Origin: Anaerolineales bacterium
GTDB taxonomy: Bacteria > Chloroflexota > Anaerolineae > 4572-78 > NAK82
DNA: 64,000 bases
Direction: 5' to 3'
Assembly (NCBI GenBank): GCA_020343875.1
Contig: CP070811.1
Location: forward strand, 3,630,607-3,694,606
Part shown: positions 52,274-61,597 of the stretch, in pieces
Position numbering within the stretch: the stretch's first letter is position 1
Layout of the letters: each line of letters begins with the position of its first letter
The notes under the pieces: generated by a model
Databases searched by the model: none
What the model was told of the DNA's origin: nothing
What the model saw: the letters and a program-made list of their open reading frames with translations, nothing else
Made by a program: the position numbers and the translations under genes

Positions 52274-53518
52274 ATGGCCGAACTTACAGCACTCCGAATC
52301 GATGCCAATCGCTTCCGTGCCAACTTCGAGACGTTGGCTGGCTTTGGGGCAACCGCCGATGGGGGCATACATCGGCCGGCACTCAGCCAGGCCCACCTTG
52401 ATGCTCGCCGCTGGTTTCTTCAGCTTGCGGGGCAAATAGGTCTGGAGACCCGAGTCGACGAAGCTGGCAACCATTCCGCCCTGCTTGGTTGCGGTCCGCA
52501 GGGGGGGCGGACACTTCTGCTTGGATCACACCTGGACTCGGTACCCTACGGTGGGCGCTTTGACGGTGCTCTGGGCGTGTTGGCTGCCCTCGAGGTCCTC
52601 CAGGTGATCAAAACGGAAGGTGTCTCGCTCAACACTCACCTGGAAGCACTTGATTTTACGGACGAAGAAGGATACTTTGTAGATTTCTTGGGCAGCCAGG
52701 CGTGTTCGGGCGTTCTTAAACCGGAACACATCCAGGCCCCCCGGGGGGGTCACGACTCCTTCCATGCCGCCCTGCGCCGCGCAGGCATGAATCAGGCCTC
52801 GCTCTTTTCCGCCCGTCGGGACCCAGCCACCGTAGCGGGTTACCTGGAGCTTCATATCGAACAGGGGACACGCTTGGTTGAGCTGGGCGTGCCGATTGGT
52901 ATCGTGACGGGCATGGTCGGCATTCGCTCTTTCAAGCTACGATTCATAGGACGAGCAGACCACGCCGGAACCATGCCTATGAACCGCCGCCTGGACGCCG
53001 CATTGGGCGCCAGCGCCTTCACTCTGTCCGCCAGAGAGCTGGTCATGGACGAGTTCCCGGGCCAGGTGGTAAACGTGGGGCATATGGAGTTCAAGCCAGG
53101 CGCCTTCAACGTCGTCCCCCAAGCGGCAACCCTGGCTCTGGAATTCCGAGCTGATGAGGACCACAAGCTGGACGAAATGGAGGCTGCTTTGTTGCAGCTA
53201 GCTGCTATCCAGGCGCGACGCTTTGGGCTGGGTCTAGAAACAGAGCCTTTGGTGAGGACTCCGCCCGCCCGCATGAATACGCGGGTTCAAGAGGCCTTTG
53301 CAGAAGCCAGCCAGGTGCTCGACCTGAAACACATGCCTCTTTCGTCGGGCGCCGGTCATGATGCTCAGTATCTGGCACAAATATGTCCCGCCGGCATGAT
53401 CTTTGTCCCCTCGCGGGATGGCTTCAGCCATTCATCCAGAGAGTTCACCGAGTGGCAGGATTGTGTGAATGGTGCAAACGTCCTCTTGCAGGCAGCTCTG
53501 ATGCTGGCCCAATATTAA
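52274..53518 (+). CDS. M20-family N-carbamoyl-amino-acid/allantoate amidohydrolase
   Basis: 414 residues. Metal ligands visible: GSHLDSV, GRFDGALGVL, FTDEEG, ELHIEQG and the distal SGAGHDAQ. It hydrolyses N-carbamoyl amino acids, ureidopropionate or allantoate to release ammonia and CO2. Directly followed by a hydantoinase-type gene, which supports a hydantoin or dihydropyrimidine route. Only six bases after proA. Confidence 0.9.
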   Translation: MAELTALRIDANRFRANFETLAGFGATADGGIHRPALSQAHLDARRWFLQLAGQIGLETRVDEAGNHSALLGCGPQGGRTLLLGSHLDSVPYGGRFDGALGVLAALEVLQVIKTEGVSLNTHLEALDFTDEEGYFVDFLGSQACSGVLKPEHIQAPRGGHDSFHAALRRAGMNQASLFSARRDPATVAGYLELHIEQGTRLVELGVPIGIVTGMVGIRSFKLRFIGRADHAGTMPMNRRLDAALGASAFTLSARELVMDEFPGQVVNVGHMEFKPGAFNVVPQAATLALEFRADEDHKLDEMEAALLQLAAIQARRFGLGLETEPLVRTPPARMNTRVQEAFAEASQVLDLKHMPLSSGAGHDAQYLAQICPAGMIFVPSRDGFSHSSREFTEWQDCVNGANVLLQAALMLAQY

Positions 53519-53534
53519 ACAAGGCAGAAGCCAC

Positions 53535-54935
53535 GTGACAAAACCAACCACAACTCTGATCAGTGGGGGAACGGTCGTTCTGGGACAGACTGTCTCTCGA
53601 CAAGATCTTCTCATTCAGGGTGAACGCATTGCCGCGCTGGGCGACCTGTCCGGCTGCAAAGCGGATGTCAAGGTCGACGCTGAGGGTCTGCTGGTGCTGC
53701 CGGGGGCAATCGACCCGCATGTCCATTTCAATGACGTCTTTATGAATACGATCAGCGTGCACGATTACTATACGGGTACCCTGGCCGCTGCCTATGGTGG
53801 TGTGACCAGCATCATCGATTTCTCAAATCAGGGCCCTGGAGAGTCCTTGATGGATACCCTCAGGCACAAAAGAGAAGAAGAGGACGGCCAGGCGCTGGTC
53901 GATTGGGGAGTACATCCCGTTATCACCCAGCCCACGCCTGAGACATTGGCCGAGATCCGGCTGATGGTCGAAGCTGGGGCACCATCCCTTAAGTGCTATA
54001 TGACCTATCGCGACGAAGGGCTCATGGTGGAGTTAGAGGATTTGCGGCGCATCTCGGAGCGGCTTCGAGATGCCGGAGGCATGCTGCTAATGCATGCTGA
54101 GGACAACCAGATTCTGGAAGAAAAGATTCCCGCACTGATACGCTCAGGTTTCACAGCGCCCATCTACCACGCCAGGAGCAGACCCCTGGAATCCGAGAAC
54201 AAAGCCATCCGCGACTGCATTCAGGTAGCCCGCGAGACAGGTGTGCGGCTTTTCATCGTGCATATGGCAAGCGCTGATGGGGCCGAACTGGTTGGCGCAG
54301 CTCGAGCTGAGGGCCTAGATGTCATCGCAGAAACCTGTACCCATTATCTGCTCTTCACCGACCAAATGATGGAGCGCAAGGACGGCATCAAATGGATCTG
54401 CTCCCCACCCCTTAGAGATCAGCCCAACCAGGATCGGCTTTGGGCGGCCTTACGAGATGGTCGTATCTCGATGGTTACGTCCGATGACGCAGCCTATCTG
54501 TGGGAGGCAAAGCTCTATGGCGCCGACCGCTTTGACAAGGTGCCCAACGGCATCCCGGGTATTGAGCCCCGCCTCAACCTGCTGTATTCCGAAGGAGTGG
54601 CCAAGGGGCGACTCTCGCTGCCCAGATTCGTCGAAGTGATTTCAAGCACACCGGCGCTGCTCTTTGGCCTGGCTCCCCAAAAAGGCAGCCTGGCTCCCGG
54701 TGCCGACGCAGATATTGTGCTTTTCGACCCACACACAAAATGGACCATGAACCAGAACACACTGCACATGGCGACCGATTACTCTGCCTATGAGGATATC
54801 GAGATAACAGGCAAAATCAAAAGCGTCTATTCTCGAGGGGAGCTTATCATTGAGGGAGAGCGTTGCCTGGCTGAAAAAGGAAGGGGGCGTTATCTTCATC
54901 GCCAGCTCGATTTGTCCATGCGCGCTTCAATCTAG
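53535..54935 (+). CDS. Dihydropyrimidinase/hydantoinase-family amidohydrolase
   Basis: 466 residues, cyclic amidohydrolase barrel. Binuclear metal site: DPHVHFND, the Lys to be carboxylated in SLKCYMTYRD, LLMHAED, FIVHMAS and VTSDDAAY. It opens hydantoin, dihydropyrimidine or allantoin rings; the preceding M20 enzyme would take the carbamoyl product. GTG start at 53535. Substrate between D-hydantoin and dihydropyrimidine cannot be decided. Confidence 0.92.
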   Translation: MTKPTTTLISGGTVVLGQTVSRQDLLIQGERIAALGDLSGCKADVKVDAEGLLVLPGAIDPHVHFNDVFMNTISVHDYYTGTLAAAYGGVTSIIDFSNQGPGESLMDTLRHKREEEDGQALVDWGVHPVITQPTPETLAEIRLMVEAGAPSLKCYMTYRDEGLMVELEDLRRISERLRDAGGMLLMHAEDNQILEEKIPALIRSGFTAPIYHARSRPLESENKAIRDCIQVARETGVRLFIVHMASADGAELVGAARAEGLDVIAETCTHYLLFTDQMMERKDGIKWICSPPLRDQPNQDRLWAALRDGRISMVTSDDAAYLWEAKLYGADRFDKVPNGIPGIEPRLNLLYSEGVAKGRLSLPRFVEVISSTPALLFGLAPQKGSLAPGADADIVLFDPHTKWTMNQNTLHMATDYSAYEDIEITGKIKSVYSRGELIIEGERCLAEKGRGRYLHRQLDLSMRASI

Positions 54936-55063
54936 CCTCCGTGAATTGCCAGGCCCCCTGGTCTGCACTGGCCAGTCGCGCTTTGCAGGAACCCGCCGGG
55001 TGATCCGACCACAGGAAAATCGCGCCTGTTCATGCGCCACAATTAGCTCTATCTGGATGAACC

Positions 55064-56443
55064 ATGCAGAACCCTGAAGTCCGTATCTATTCCGGTGCGT
55101 CTCCCCAACAGGTGGCAGCAGATCTGGAGCCGCTCATCGCTTTTCAAGAGGAGGGCCTGTCCCTAGAAGCCTTGAACGAACTACTGGAAGAGCGACTGCT
55201 CCCCCACCTGATGCGCTACGAACAACCCGAATTTCAGTCTATGTTCAATACGATCCCCGAAGCAGGAGCGGAATTCGGCGCCAGGATTGCTCTGAGCTAC
55301 AACCAGGGAGTCACGAACTGGCAGGTCTCCCCGGGTGGGGCCATGCTGGAAGAACTCTGCTGCCAGGCCTTGTGCCAACTCTTCGAGCTGCCTGCGACTG
55401 CGGATGCCACCTTTATGTACTGTGGCACGTATGCCAATCAGCAGGCTATATACCTGGCGCTCCATCGCAAGGCCGAGATGTGCGGCTTCGATTTTGCTGA
55501 GAGAGGGTTGCCAGGTTTTCCAGACCCAACTCGTCTGGTACTCCTGACTTCCCGCGACGCACATTTCTCCGTAAGACATGCCATTCGAATGTTGGGCCTC
55601 GGCGAGCAGAGTCTGGTCACCTTGGATGTTGATCGTAATCGACGCATTGACATAGAACGCATGGAAGAAACCCTAGCTGAGTTGAAGGCCACAAAAGAAG
55701 TGTTTTGCATCCTGGCCACAGCTGGCACGACATCTACCGGGTCTGTGGATCCGATTCTGCCCATCGCCAAGGCAAGCCAGAGAATGGGCGCCTGGCTCCA
55801 TGTTGATGGGGCGTATGGGTTGGCCTACAGCCTGCTACCTGGATGGAAGCCTTTATTCTCTGGCGTAGAGCTGGCAGATTCAGTCTCCTGGGACCCGCAC
55901 AAGCAACTCGGCGTTCCCATCCCCAACTCAGTGCTCTTCGTTCGCCGCAGGGAAGACTTTCAACGTATGGCTTTGCACAGTGACTATTTCAATCGCGAGG
56001 GGATGCCTGAACCCAACCCAGGACTGAAATCGCCGCCGTCCACACGCCCGTTTTCGGCACTGTCTCTGGTAGCTTCGCTGCGTCACCAGGGCATGGTGAA
56101 GTTGATGCAGAGACTTGGCGCTCCCCTGGCGGCCATCCAAGAAGCAGCTGATCGCCTCAAGAGCCAGGCTGACGTCGAATTATGCCACAAGCCTGACACA
56201 GGTATTCTCTGTTTCCGCATCACTCCGCAGGATTTCCCAGAAGAAGAACTGGATCGCTTGCAGCAATTCGTATATGATAGAATATTGGCCGAGGGGAAAC
56301 GCTCGCTTTCTCTGACAAGGCTTGATGAGAGGGCTGTCCTACGACTGGTAGCGATTTCGCCACGCGTGAGTTGCGAGGCGCTCATGCAGACAGTATCAAA
56401 TGTGCGTGACCTGGCCGCCAAGTACGAAGCGACCGGCAGGTGA
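55064..56443 (+). CDS. PLP-dependent group II amino acid decarboxylase
   Basis: 459 residues. The PLP Lys is in DPHKQLGVP, preceded by the cofactor Asp in HVDGAYG; ATAGTTSTGSVDPI is the family substrate-side segment. Members decarboxylate glutamate, aspartate, tyrosine or diaminobutyrate. Sequence alone does not show which. Placed after the hydantoinase genes with a 128-base gap that contains no other gene. Confidence 0.9.
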   Translation: MQNPEVRIYSGASPQQVAADLEPLIAFQEEGLSLEALNELLEERLLPHLMRYEQPEFQSMFNTIPEAGAEFGARIALSYNQGVTNWQVSPGGAMLEELCCQALCQLFELPATADATFMYCGTYANQQAIYLALHRKAEMCGFDFAERGLPGFPDPTRLVLLTSRDAHFSVRHAIRMLGLGEQSLVTLDVDRNRRIDIERMEETLAELKATKEVFCILATAGTTSTGSVDPILPIAKASQRMGAWLHVDGAYGLAYSLLPGWKPLFSGVELADSVSWDPHKQLGVPIPNSVLFVRRREDFQRMALHSDYFNREGMPEPNPGLKSPPSTRPFSALSLVASLRHQGMVKLMQRLGAPLAAIQEAADRLKSQADVELCHKPDTGILCFRITPQDFPEEELDRLQQFVYDRILAEGKRSLSLTRLDERAVLRLVAISPRVSCEALMQTVSNVRDLAAKYEATGR

Positions 56444-56689
56444 CTGCACGAGCTACACAAAAGAAGCCCCTTCTCCGCCTTGCGCTGGCATCCCAATTCG
56501 CCCGGGAAAGCTGCCAATCCAGACCGCAGAAGTAGCTCGGCATGAAGGTGAGGTCGGCCTAGCAAAGCCCAGTAAAATGTCGTCCGAGGCAGAAGTCCGG
56601 GGCTACACCCACTCAGCGCAAAATAGAGCCAGCCAAGTTCGCCGCCACGGCTTGGCATAGCCCTACCAACCTGACCTCTGCAGGCCTCT

Positions 56690-56717
56690 TTGCCTGTAAT
56701 AAGCCTTGTGCTATACT
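56690..56717 (+). promoter_or_regulatory. Promoter of the EamA permease gene
   Basis: TTGCCT, 16 bases, TATACT with extended TGC. The predicted transcript start falls on the ATG at 56723. The rest of the 279-base gap from 56444 shows no gene. Confidence 0.55.
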
Positions 56718-56722
56718 GCACG

Positions 56723-57682
56723 ATGACTGGGCAAAACGATCTTCACGGCATAACTTTCGCCGTTGGCACCCCATCGAGTCTCAAGATGATGATTTATGTA
56801 AAGCTGCTACTCATGGCCGTTTTCTGGGGAGGGACGTTCATCGCCGGCCGAATCATTTCCAGAGACGTTGAGCCCTTTTCGGCCGCTTTCTCGAGATTCT
56901 TCATCGCTTCGATATTTCTTCTAGTATTGACCTGGAGACTCGAAGGTAAGTTACCCAGCATCAAGAAGAGTCAGGTCATTCCCATTATTCTGCTGGGTAT
57001 GACGGGTATCTTTGGCTACAACGTTTTCTTTTTCAACGGCCTTAAAACTGTTACCGCTGGACGAGCGTCACTCATCGTTGCCACCAATCCCATATTCATT
57101 TCCGCCCTTTCTTCCCTGCTGTTCAAAGAGAGGCTGAGTCTCATAAAGGTGGTGGGGATTTTCATCTCGGTCAGTGGCGCCATTATTGTCATCACCACAG
57201 GGAATCTGACCCAAATTTGGAACGGAAGCCTGGGCTGGGGGGAATTGTATATCTTTGGGTGTGTTCTTAGCTGGGTAGCCTACTCCCTAATCGGCAAAGC
57301 CATCCTGGCGGAGTTATCTCCCCTGATTTCGGTATCGTATTCCTCCGTAGCCGGGACAGTTGCGCTACTTGTGCCTGCCTATTTGGAAGGGGTAACCCAA
57401 AAATTCAGCCACTACCCTGAGTCAAGCTGGCTGGGTTTTGTCTACCTGGCGCTTTTCGGATCAGTGTTGGGATTTCGTTGGTACTATGAGGGCATCAAGA
57501 AGATTGGCCCCATGAAAGCAAGCATATTCATCAATTTCGTGCCCATCAGTGCGACTGTGCTTGCCTTCTTGATACTGGGAGAGCCAATCACCCTGTCCCT
57601 TTTGGTGGGGGCAATCCTGGTTGGCTCTGGGGTCTATCTGACCAACTCAACCTCAAGGAGGGCAAGTTATGGGCATACTTAG
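56723..57682 (+). CDS. EamA/DMT-superfamily permease
   Basis: 319 residues with ten hydrophobic segments in two EamA repeats (FWGGTFIAGRIIS...; WVAYSLIGKAIL...). Exports amino acids or other metabolites in known cases; here substrate unknown. Two starts are possible: the ATG at 56723 fits a leaderless mRNA and gives a 20-residue polar N-terminus; an ATG-ATG at about 56786 would begin right before the first helix but has no ribosome site. Confidence 0.88.
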   Translation: MTGQNDLHGITFAVGTPSSLKMMIYVKLLLMAVFWGGTFIAGRIISRDVEPFSAAFSRFFIASIFLLVLTWRLEGKLPSIKKSQVIPIILLGMTGIFGYNVFFFNGLKTVTAGRASLIVATNPIFISALSSLLFKERLSLIKVVGIFISVSGAIIVITTGNLTQIWNGSLGWGELYIFGCVLSWVAYSLIGKAILAELSPLISVSYSSVAGTVALLVPAYLEGVTQKFSHYPESSWLGFVYLALFGSVLGFRWYYEGIKKIGPMKASIFINFVPISATVLAFLILGEPITLSLLVGAILVGSGVYLTNSTSRRASYGHT

Positions 57683-58205
57683 AATTGTTGTAGGCGCTGT
57701 CGTACTCATCCTGGGCCGCAAGCTGTTCTGGCTGTTTGTGGGTGGGGTTGGCTTTGTGCTCGGTGCAGCTCTTGCCGATCGGTTTATCCAGGGGCAACCG
57801 GATTGGCTTATCGTGGTCATTGCCCTGGGGATCGGATTGCTGGGCGCGCTGTTGGCCGTCTTTGTGCAGCGAGTGGCCATCGGAATTGCCGGTTTCATCG
57901 GAGGTGGGTACATCGCCGTTAATTTGCTGAACATGGTGGGCTGGGAGGCAGGTCGTCTGGCCTGGATACCCTTCGTGGTTGGCGGCATCATCGGCGTGGT
58001 GCTGGTGGCGGCCCTTTTCGAATGGGCCTTGATCATCCTGTCCTCCTTCACCGGGGCAAGCCTTATTGTTGAGGCCACCCATTTTGGCTCCCGGATTACG
58101 GCGCTGCTGTTCGTTGTCCTTCTTATCCTGGGAATCGCAATCCAGGGCGGCTTGATGCGTGGTCGTGGCCGTCGATCCAAATCCAGCCCTCCAGCCAAAG
58201 CCTGA
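57669..58205 (+). CDS. Multi-helix membrane protein (DUF4203/TMEM198-like)
   Basis: 178 residues with six or so Gly-rich hydrophobic helices (GILRIVVGAVVLILGRKLFW..., GGVGFVLGAALA) and a basic tail RGRGRRSKSS. It overlaps the permease by 14 bases and has a strong AAGGAGGG site. Function unknown; similar small Gly-rich membrane proteins are common in Chloroflexota and Bacteroidota. Confidence 0.8.
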   Translation: MGILRIVVGAVVLILGRKLFWLFVGGVGFVLGAALADRFIQGQPDWLIVVIALGIGLLGALLAVFVQRVAIGIAGFIGGGYIAVNLLNMVGWEAGRLAWIPFVVGGIIGVVLVAALFEWALIILSSFTGASLIVEATHFGSRITALLFVVLLILGIAIQGGLMRGRGRRSKSSPPAKA

Positions 58206-58279
58206 CGCTTGTCCAAGGCCGGCCTGGACATATGGTCGCCATTTGGTAATATCCTGGAATTCTTCATGAGGAGGTTCTT

Positions 58280-59218
58280 GTGCGCATCGCAGTCTTTGGT
58301 GCCGGTGCCGTGGGCAGCTACTTCGGTGGGCGGCTGGCCCAGGCAGGAGAAGAAGTCATCTTTATTGCTCGCGGGGAGCATCTGCAGGCGATACGAGATC
58401 ACGGCTTGCGGGTGGATAGCCTGCGGGGCGACTTCGTGGTGCAGCCAGCCCAGGCAACAGACGACCCTGCCCAGGTGGGAGCCGTAGATGTGGTCCTGGT
58501 AGGAGTCAAGGCCTGGCAAGTGCCCCAGGCAGCCCAGGCTATGCGCCCACTGATCGGGCCAGACACCATGGTGGTGCCGCTGCAAAACGGGGTGGAGGCG
58601 CCGACCCAGTTGGCCGAGGCGCTCGGCAGCCGACACGCACTGGGTGGCCTGTGCAAAATCATCAGCTCCCTTGTGGGGCCGGGCCACATTCGCCACGCGG
58701 GCATAGAACCCTACCTCGCATTTGGCGAACTGGATAACCGCTCTACCCCACGCGTCGAACGGCTGCGCCAGGCTTTTTCACGCGCGAAGGGGCTGGCGGT
58801 AGAAATCCCCTCCCATATTCAGGCCGCCATGTGGGAGAAATTCCTGTTTATCGCCTCCTTCAGTGGGGTGGGGGCTGTGGCACGGGCTCCGGCCGGCGTA
58901 TTACGAAGCGTACCCGAAACGCGCCAGCTCTTGGAAGGGGCCATGCACGAGGTGCTCGCCGTGGCGCAGGAATGCGCCATCCCTCTGCCAGACGAGATCG
59001 TAACCAAGACGATGGCTTTTGTGGACAAGCTGCCGCCGGACGGCACCGCCTCAATGCAGCGGGATATTATACAAGGACGGCCCTCAGAACTCGCCTCCCA
59101 AAATGGGGCAGTGGTACGCATCGGGCAGGAGACAGGCGTGGCTACCCCCTTGCACAGCTTCATCTATCGCAGTTTGTGGCCGCTGGAATTGCGAGCGCGG
59201 GGCCAGGTGCAATTCTAG
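58280..59218 (+). CDS. panE: 2-dehydropantoate 2-reductase (ketopantoate reductase)
   Basis: 312 residues. N-terminal NADPH fold RIAVFGAGAVGSYFGG, catalytic Lys in MWEKFLFIASFSG and a late PSELASQNG segment. Makes pantoate for CoA, a cofactor the acetyl-CoA pathway uses heavily. GTG start after AGGAGG. Several paralogues of this family have other substrates, so the pathway call is probable rather than certain. Confidence 0.88.
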   Translation: MRIAVFGAGAVGSYFGGRLAQAGEEVIFIARGEHLQAIRDHGLRVDSLRGDFVVQPAQATDDPAQVGAVDVVLVGVKAWQVPQAAQAMRPLIGPDTMVVPLQNGVEAPTQLAEALGSRHALGGLCKIISSLVGPGHIRHAGIEPYLAFGELDNRSTPRVERLRQAFSRAKGLAVEIPSHIQAAMWEKFLFIASFSGVGAVARAPAGVLRSVPETRQLLEGAMHEVLAVAQECAIPLPDEIVTKTMAFVDKLPPDGTASMQRDIIQGRPSELASQNGAVVRIGQETGVATPLHSFIYRSLWPLELRARGQVQF

Positions 59219-59318
59219 CCACCCGAATCCTGCAAAGGGCATTTTCCCCTTGTGCCTGCTGCCAGGGGCTGGAAGCGAGGTTCCGCTGGGCTTAGAGCCG
59301 CTTAGACCTGAATAGGGT

Positions 59319-60665
59319 ATGACCGAAGATATCACGATCAGGCACATGGCAAGTGATGATACTCAGGCAACCGTATCCAGGCGTCAGGTAATCGTGATAG
59401 GAGGAGGCGCCGCCGGCCTGATGGCTGCCGGGCAGGCCGCCAGCCTGGGCGCCGAAACACTGCTTCTCGAAAAAATGGATCGCCCGGGGCGTAAGCTGCG
59501 CATCACAGGCAAAGGGCGCTGCAACCTGACCAACATAGCCCCGATTCCTGAGTTTATTTCACATTTCGGACACAGTGGGAAGTTTCTGCGTCAGGCTTTC
59601 GCCCGATTCTTTTCCTCCGAACTGGTGGCTTTTTTTGAAGAGTTGGGGGTACACACGCTGGCCGAGCGAGGGGGACGAATCTTTCCGGTCGAAGGGCAGG
59701 CCCAAGACGTGGTCAGCGCGCTGGTGGATTGGGTTGATAAGCGTGGCGTAACCCTGAAGACAGGCTCGCCGGTGGAGCGGTTGCTGATCGAGAATAGGCG
59801 AGTGATTGGGGTTGAGGTATCTTGCCCACCGGGGCAAGTTTACCGCGCAGAGGCAGTTATCATTGCGACAGGTGGGGCCTCCTACCCTGCCACTGGATCA
59901 AGCGGGGACGGATACCGGTTTGCCCAATCAGCAGGACATACCATCATCCCGATTCGACCGGCGCTGGTTCCCCTGGAGACCGCCGGCCAGGTGGCAGCCA
60001 GGTTGCAGGGCTTGAGCCTGCGCAATGTAACTGCCCGGGTGTGGGTCGGTCCCCAGCCCGCCCCAGACGCGGAGGGTACAGGTACGCTGCAGCCGGGGAC
60101 GAAGCAAGGCGAAGCTTTTGGTGAAATGCTGTTTACGCACTTTGGCCTGTCTGGCCCAATCATCCTCTCCTTGAGCAGGCAAGTTGTGGACGCGCTGCGC
60201 CTGGACCAGAAAGTAACCATCTCTATTGACCTAAAGCCGGCCCTCGACGAATGCAAGCTAGATGCGCGTCTTCTGCGTGACTTGGATGAGCACGGTAAGC
60301 AGCAGTTTCGCACCTTGCTCAAGGGGCTGCTGCCGGCAAAGCTGATTCCCGTCTGCATAGACTTGACAGGTATCTCCCCAGACAAGGTTGCACACCAGAT
60401 CACAGCCGAGGAACGTAAACGGCTGCGCACGTGGTTGAAAGATTTCCGGCTGCAAGTGACTGGACATCGCCCTTTCACGCAGGCAATCATTACCGCCGGC
60501 GGCGTGGACACCCGTGAAGTTGACCCTCGCACCATGGCCTCGCGGCTGGTGGAAGGTCTCTACTTCGCGGGTGAGGTGCTGGACGTAGACGCCGACACCG
60601 GCGGTTATAACCTACAAGCCGCATTTTCAACCGGGTGGCTTGCCGGTCGTTGTGCGGCGTTATAA
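59319..60665 (+). CDS. BaiN/HI0933-family FAD-dependent oxidoreductase
   Basis: 448 residues. FAD fold VIGGGAAGLMAAGQAASLG, the family phrase GKGRCNLTN and the C-terminal FAGEVLDVDADTGGYNLQAAFSTGWLAG. Members (YhiN, BaiN) are widespread with few known substrates. The first 20 residues before the FAD fold are variable, so an internal start is possible. Confidence 0.92.
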   Translation: MTEDITIRHMASDDTQATVSRRQVIVIGGGAAGLMAAGQAASLGAETLLLEKMDRPGRKLRITGKGRCNLTNIAPIPEFISHFGHSGKFLRQAFARFFSSELVAFFEELGVHTLAERGGRIFPVEGQAQDVVSALVDWVDKRGVTLKTGSPVERLLIENRRVIGVEVSCPPGQVYRAEAVIIATGGASYPATGSSGDGYRFAQSAGHTIIPIRPALVPLETAGQVAARLQGLSLRNVTARVWVGPQPAPDAEGTGTLQPGTKQGEAFGEMLFTHFGLSGPIILSLSRQVVDALRLDQKVTISIDLKPALDECKLDARLLRDLDEHGKQQFRTLLKGLLPAKLIPVCIDLTGISPDKVAHQITAEERKRLRTWLKDFRLQVTGHRPFTQAIITAGGVDTREVDPRTMASRLVEGLYFAGEVLDVDADTGGYNLQAAFSTGWLAGRCAAL

Positions 60666-60725
60666 CCCGGCTGCTGGCCTAAAGAACCACCCGTCAGGCA
60701 TCAAGTCTCAAAAAGGACTACCGAA

Positions 60726-61547
60726 ATGGACCGTCCCTCAAAAACTAAGCCCTGGAGCGACATCGACCTTAGCCACTGGCGCGATTACGATCACGTGCTG
60801 ACCGACAGCCTGTGGCACTTCCCCAGCCGGGCCAGCGGCGAGGGCCATCAGCTGGACTATCACGGCAACTTCATCCCTCAAATCGCCACCCAAGTCTTCA
60901 CCCGGTACACCAAAGCGGGGGAGATCGTATTGGACATGTTCCTGGGCTCCGGAACTTCGGCTATCGAAGCACTCAACCTGGGCCGACACTGTATCGGCGT
61001 AGAGCTGAAGCCCGATCTGGTGGCGCACGTGGCTGCCAAAGTGCCCCCTGATCGGCTGGAACGCGATGTTCACCTCATTCAGGGGGACAGCACTACCCAG
61101 GCCACCGCCGACGCTGTCCGGGCTGCCTTGAAGGTCATGGGTGAAACCCATGCCCACCTGCTGATGCTGCACCCACCGTACCACGATATCATCCCCTTCT
61201 CCAATCAGGCCCAAGACCTCTCCAACGCCCCAGATATAGAGACCTTCCTGGATATGTTCGAGGCCGTTGCCAGCCACGGCTATCACCTGCTGGCTCCTGG
61301 TCGTTTCGCGGTGCTGGTCATAGGCGACAAGTATGCAAAAGGTGAGCTCGTTCCTTTGGGCTTCTGGTGCATGGAACGACTCAATCAAGTAGGCTTTAAG
61401 ACGAAGGCGATCGTAGTCAAGAACATCGAAGGCAACGAAAGGGGCAAGGGGCAGGCCAGCAATCTATGGCGCTACCGGGCGCTGGCCGGGGGATACTACG
61501 TGTTCAAACACGAATATGTCATCATCTTCCACAAGCCCGGCGGATAG
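60726..61547 (+). CDS. Orphan DNA N-methyltransferase-like protein
   Basis: 273 residues. SAM-binding motif DMFLGSGT (70-77) and motif IV HPPY (149-152) in place of the more common DPPY. Order I then IV, as in the N4/N6 methylases of that permuted class. No restriction gene is adjacent. The Asp/Asn of motif IV is His here, as in a family of HPPY proteins, so activity on DNA is likely but not certain; an RNA target is possible. Confidence 0.75.
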   Translation: MDRPSKTKPWSDIDLSHWRDYDHVLTDSLWHFPSRASGEGHQLDYHGNFIPQIATQVFTRYTKAGEIVLDMFLGSGTSAIEALNLGRHCIGVELKPDLVAHVAAKVPPDRLERDVHLIQGDSTTQATADAVRAALKVMGETHAHLLMLHPPYHDIIPFSNQAQDLSNAPDIETFLDMFEAVASHGYHLLAPGRFAVLVIGDKYAKGELVPLGFWCMERLNQVGFKTKAIVVKNIEGNERGKGQASNLWRYRALAGGYYVFKHEYVIIFHKPGG

Positions 61548-61559
61548 TAGGGTAGCCGG

Positions 61560-61584
61560 GGTCAGCTCAACCGACCGCTTTTTT
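61560..61584 (+). terminator. Possible terminator of the methyltransferase gene
   Basis: A short stem GGTC / GACC followed by GC and six T. The stem is weak, between convergent genes. Confidence 0.3.
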
Positions 61585-61597
61585 GCTCCAGCCAAGG

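Noticed and set aside
57653..58696. 347-codon open frame on the minus strand
   Set aside because: It is antisense to the membrane protein and panE, which have motifs and ribosome sites; composition (Ser, Pro, Arg) is typical of a shadow frame.
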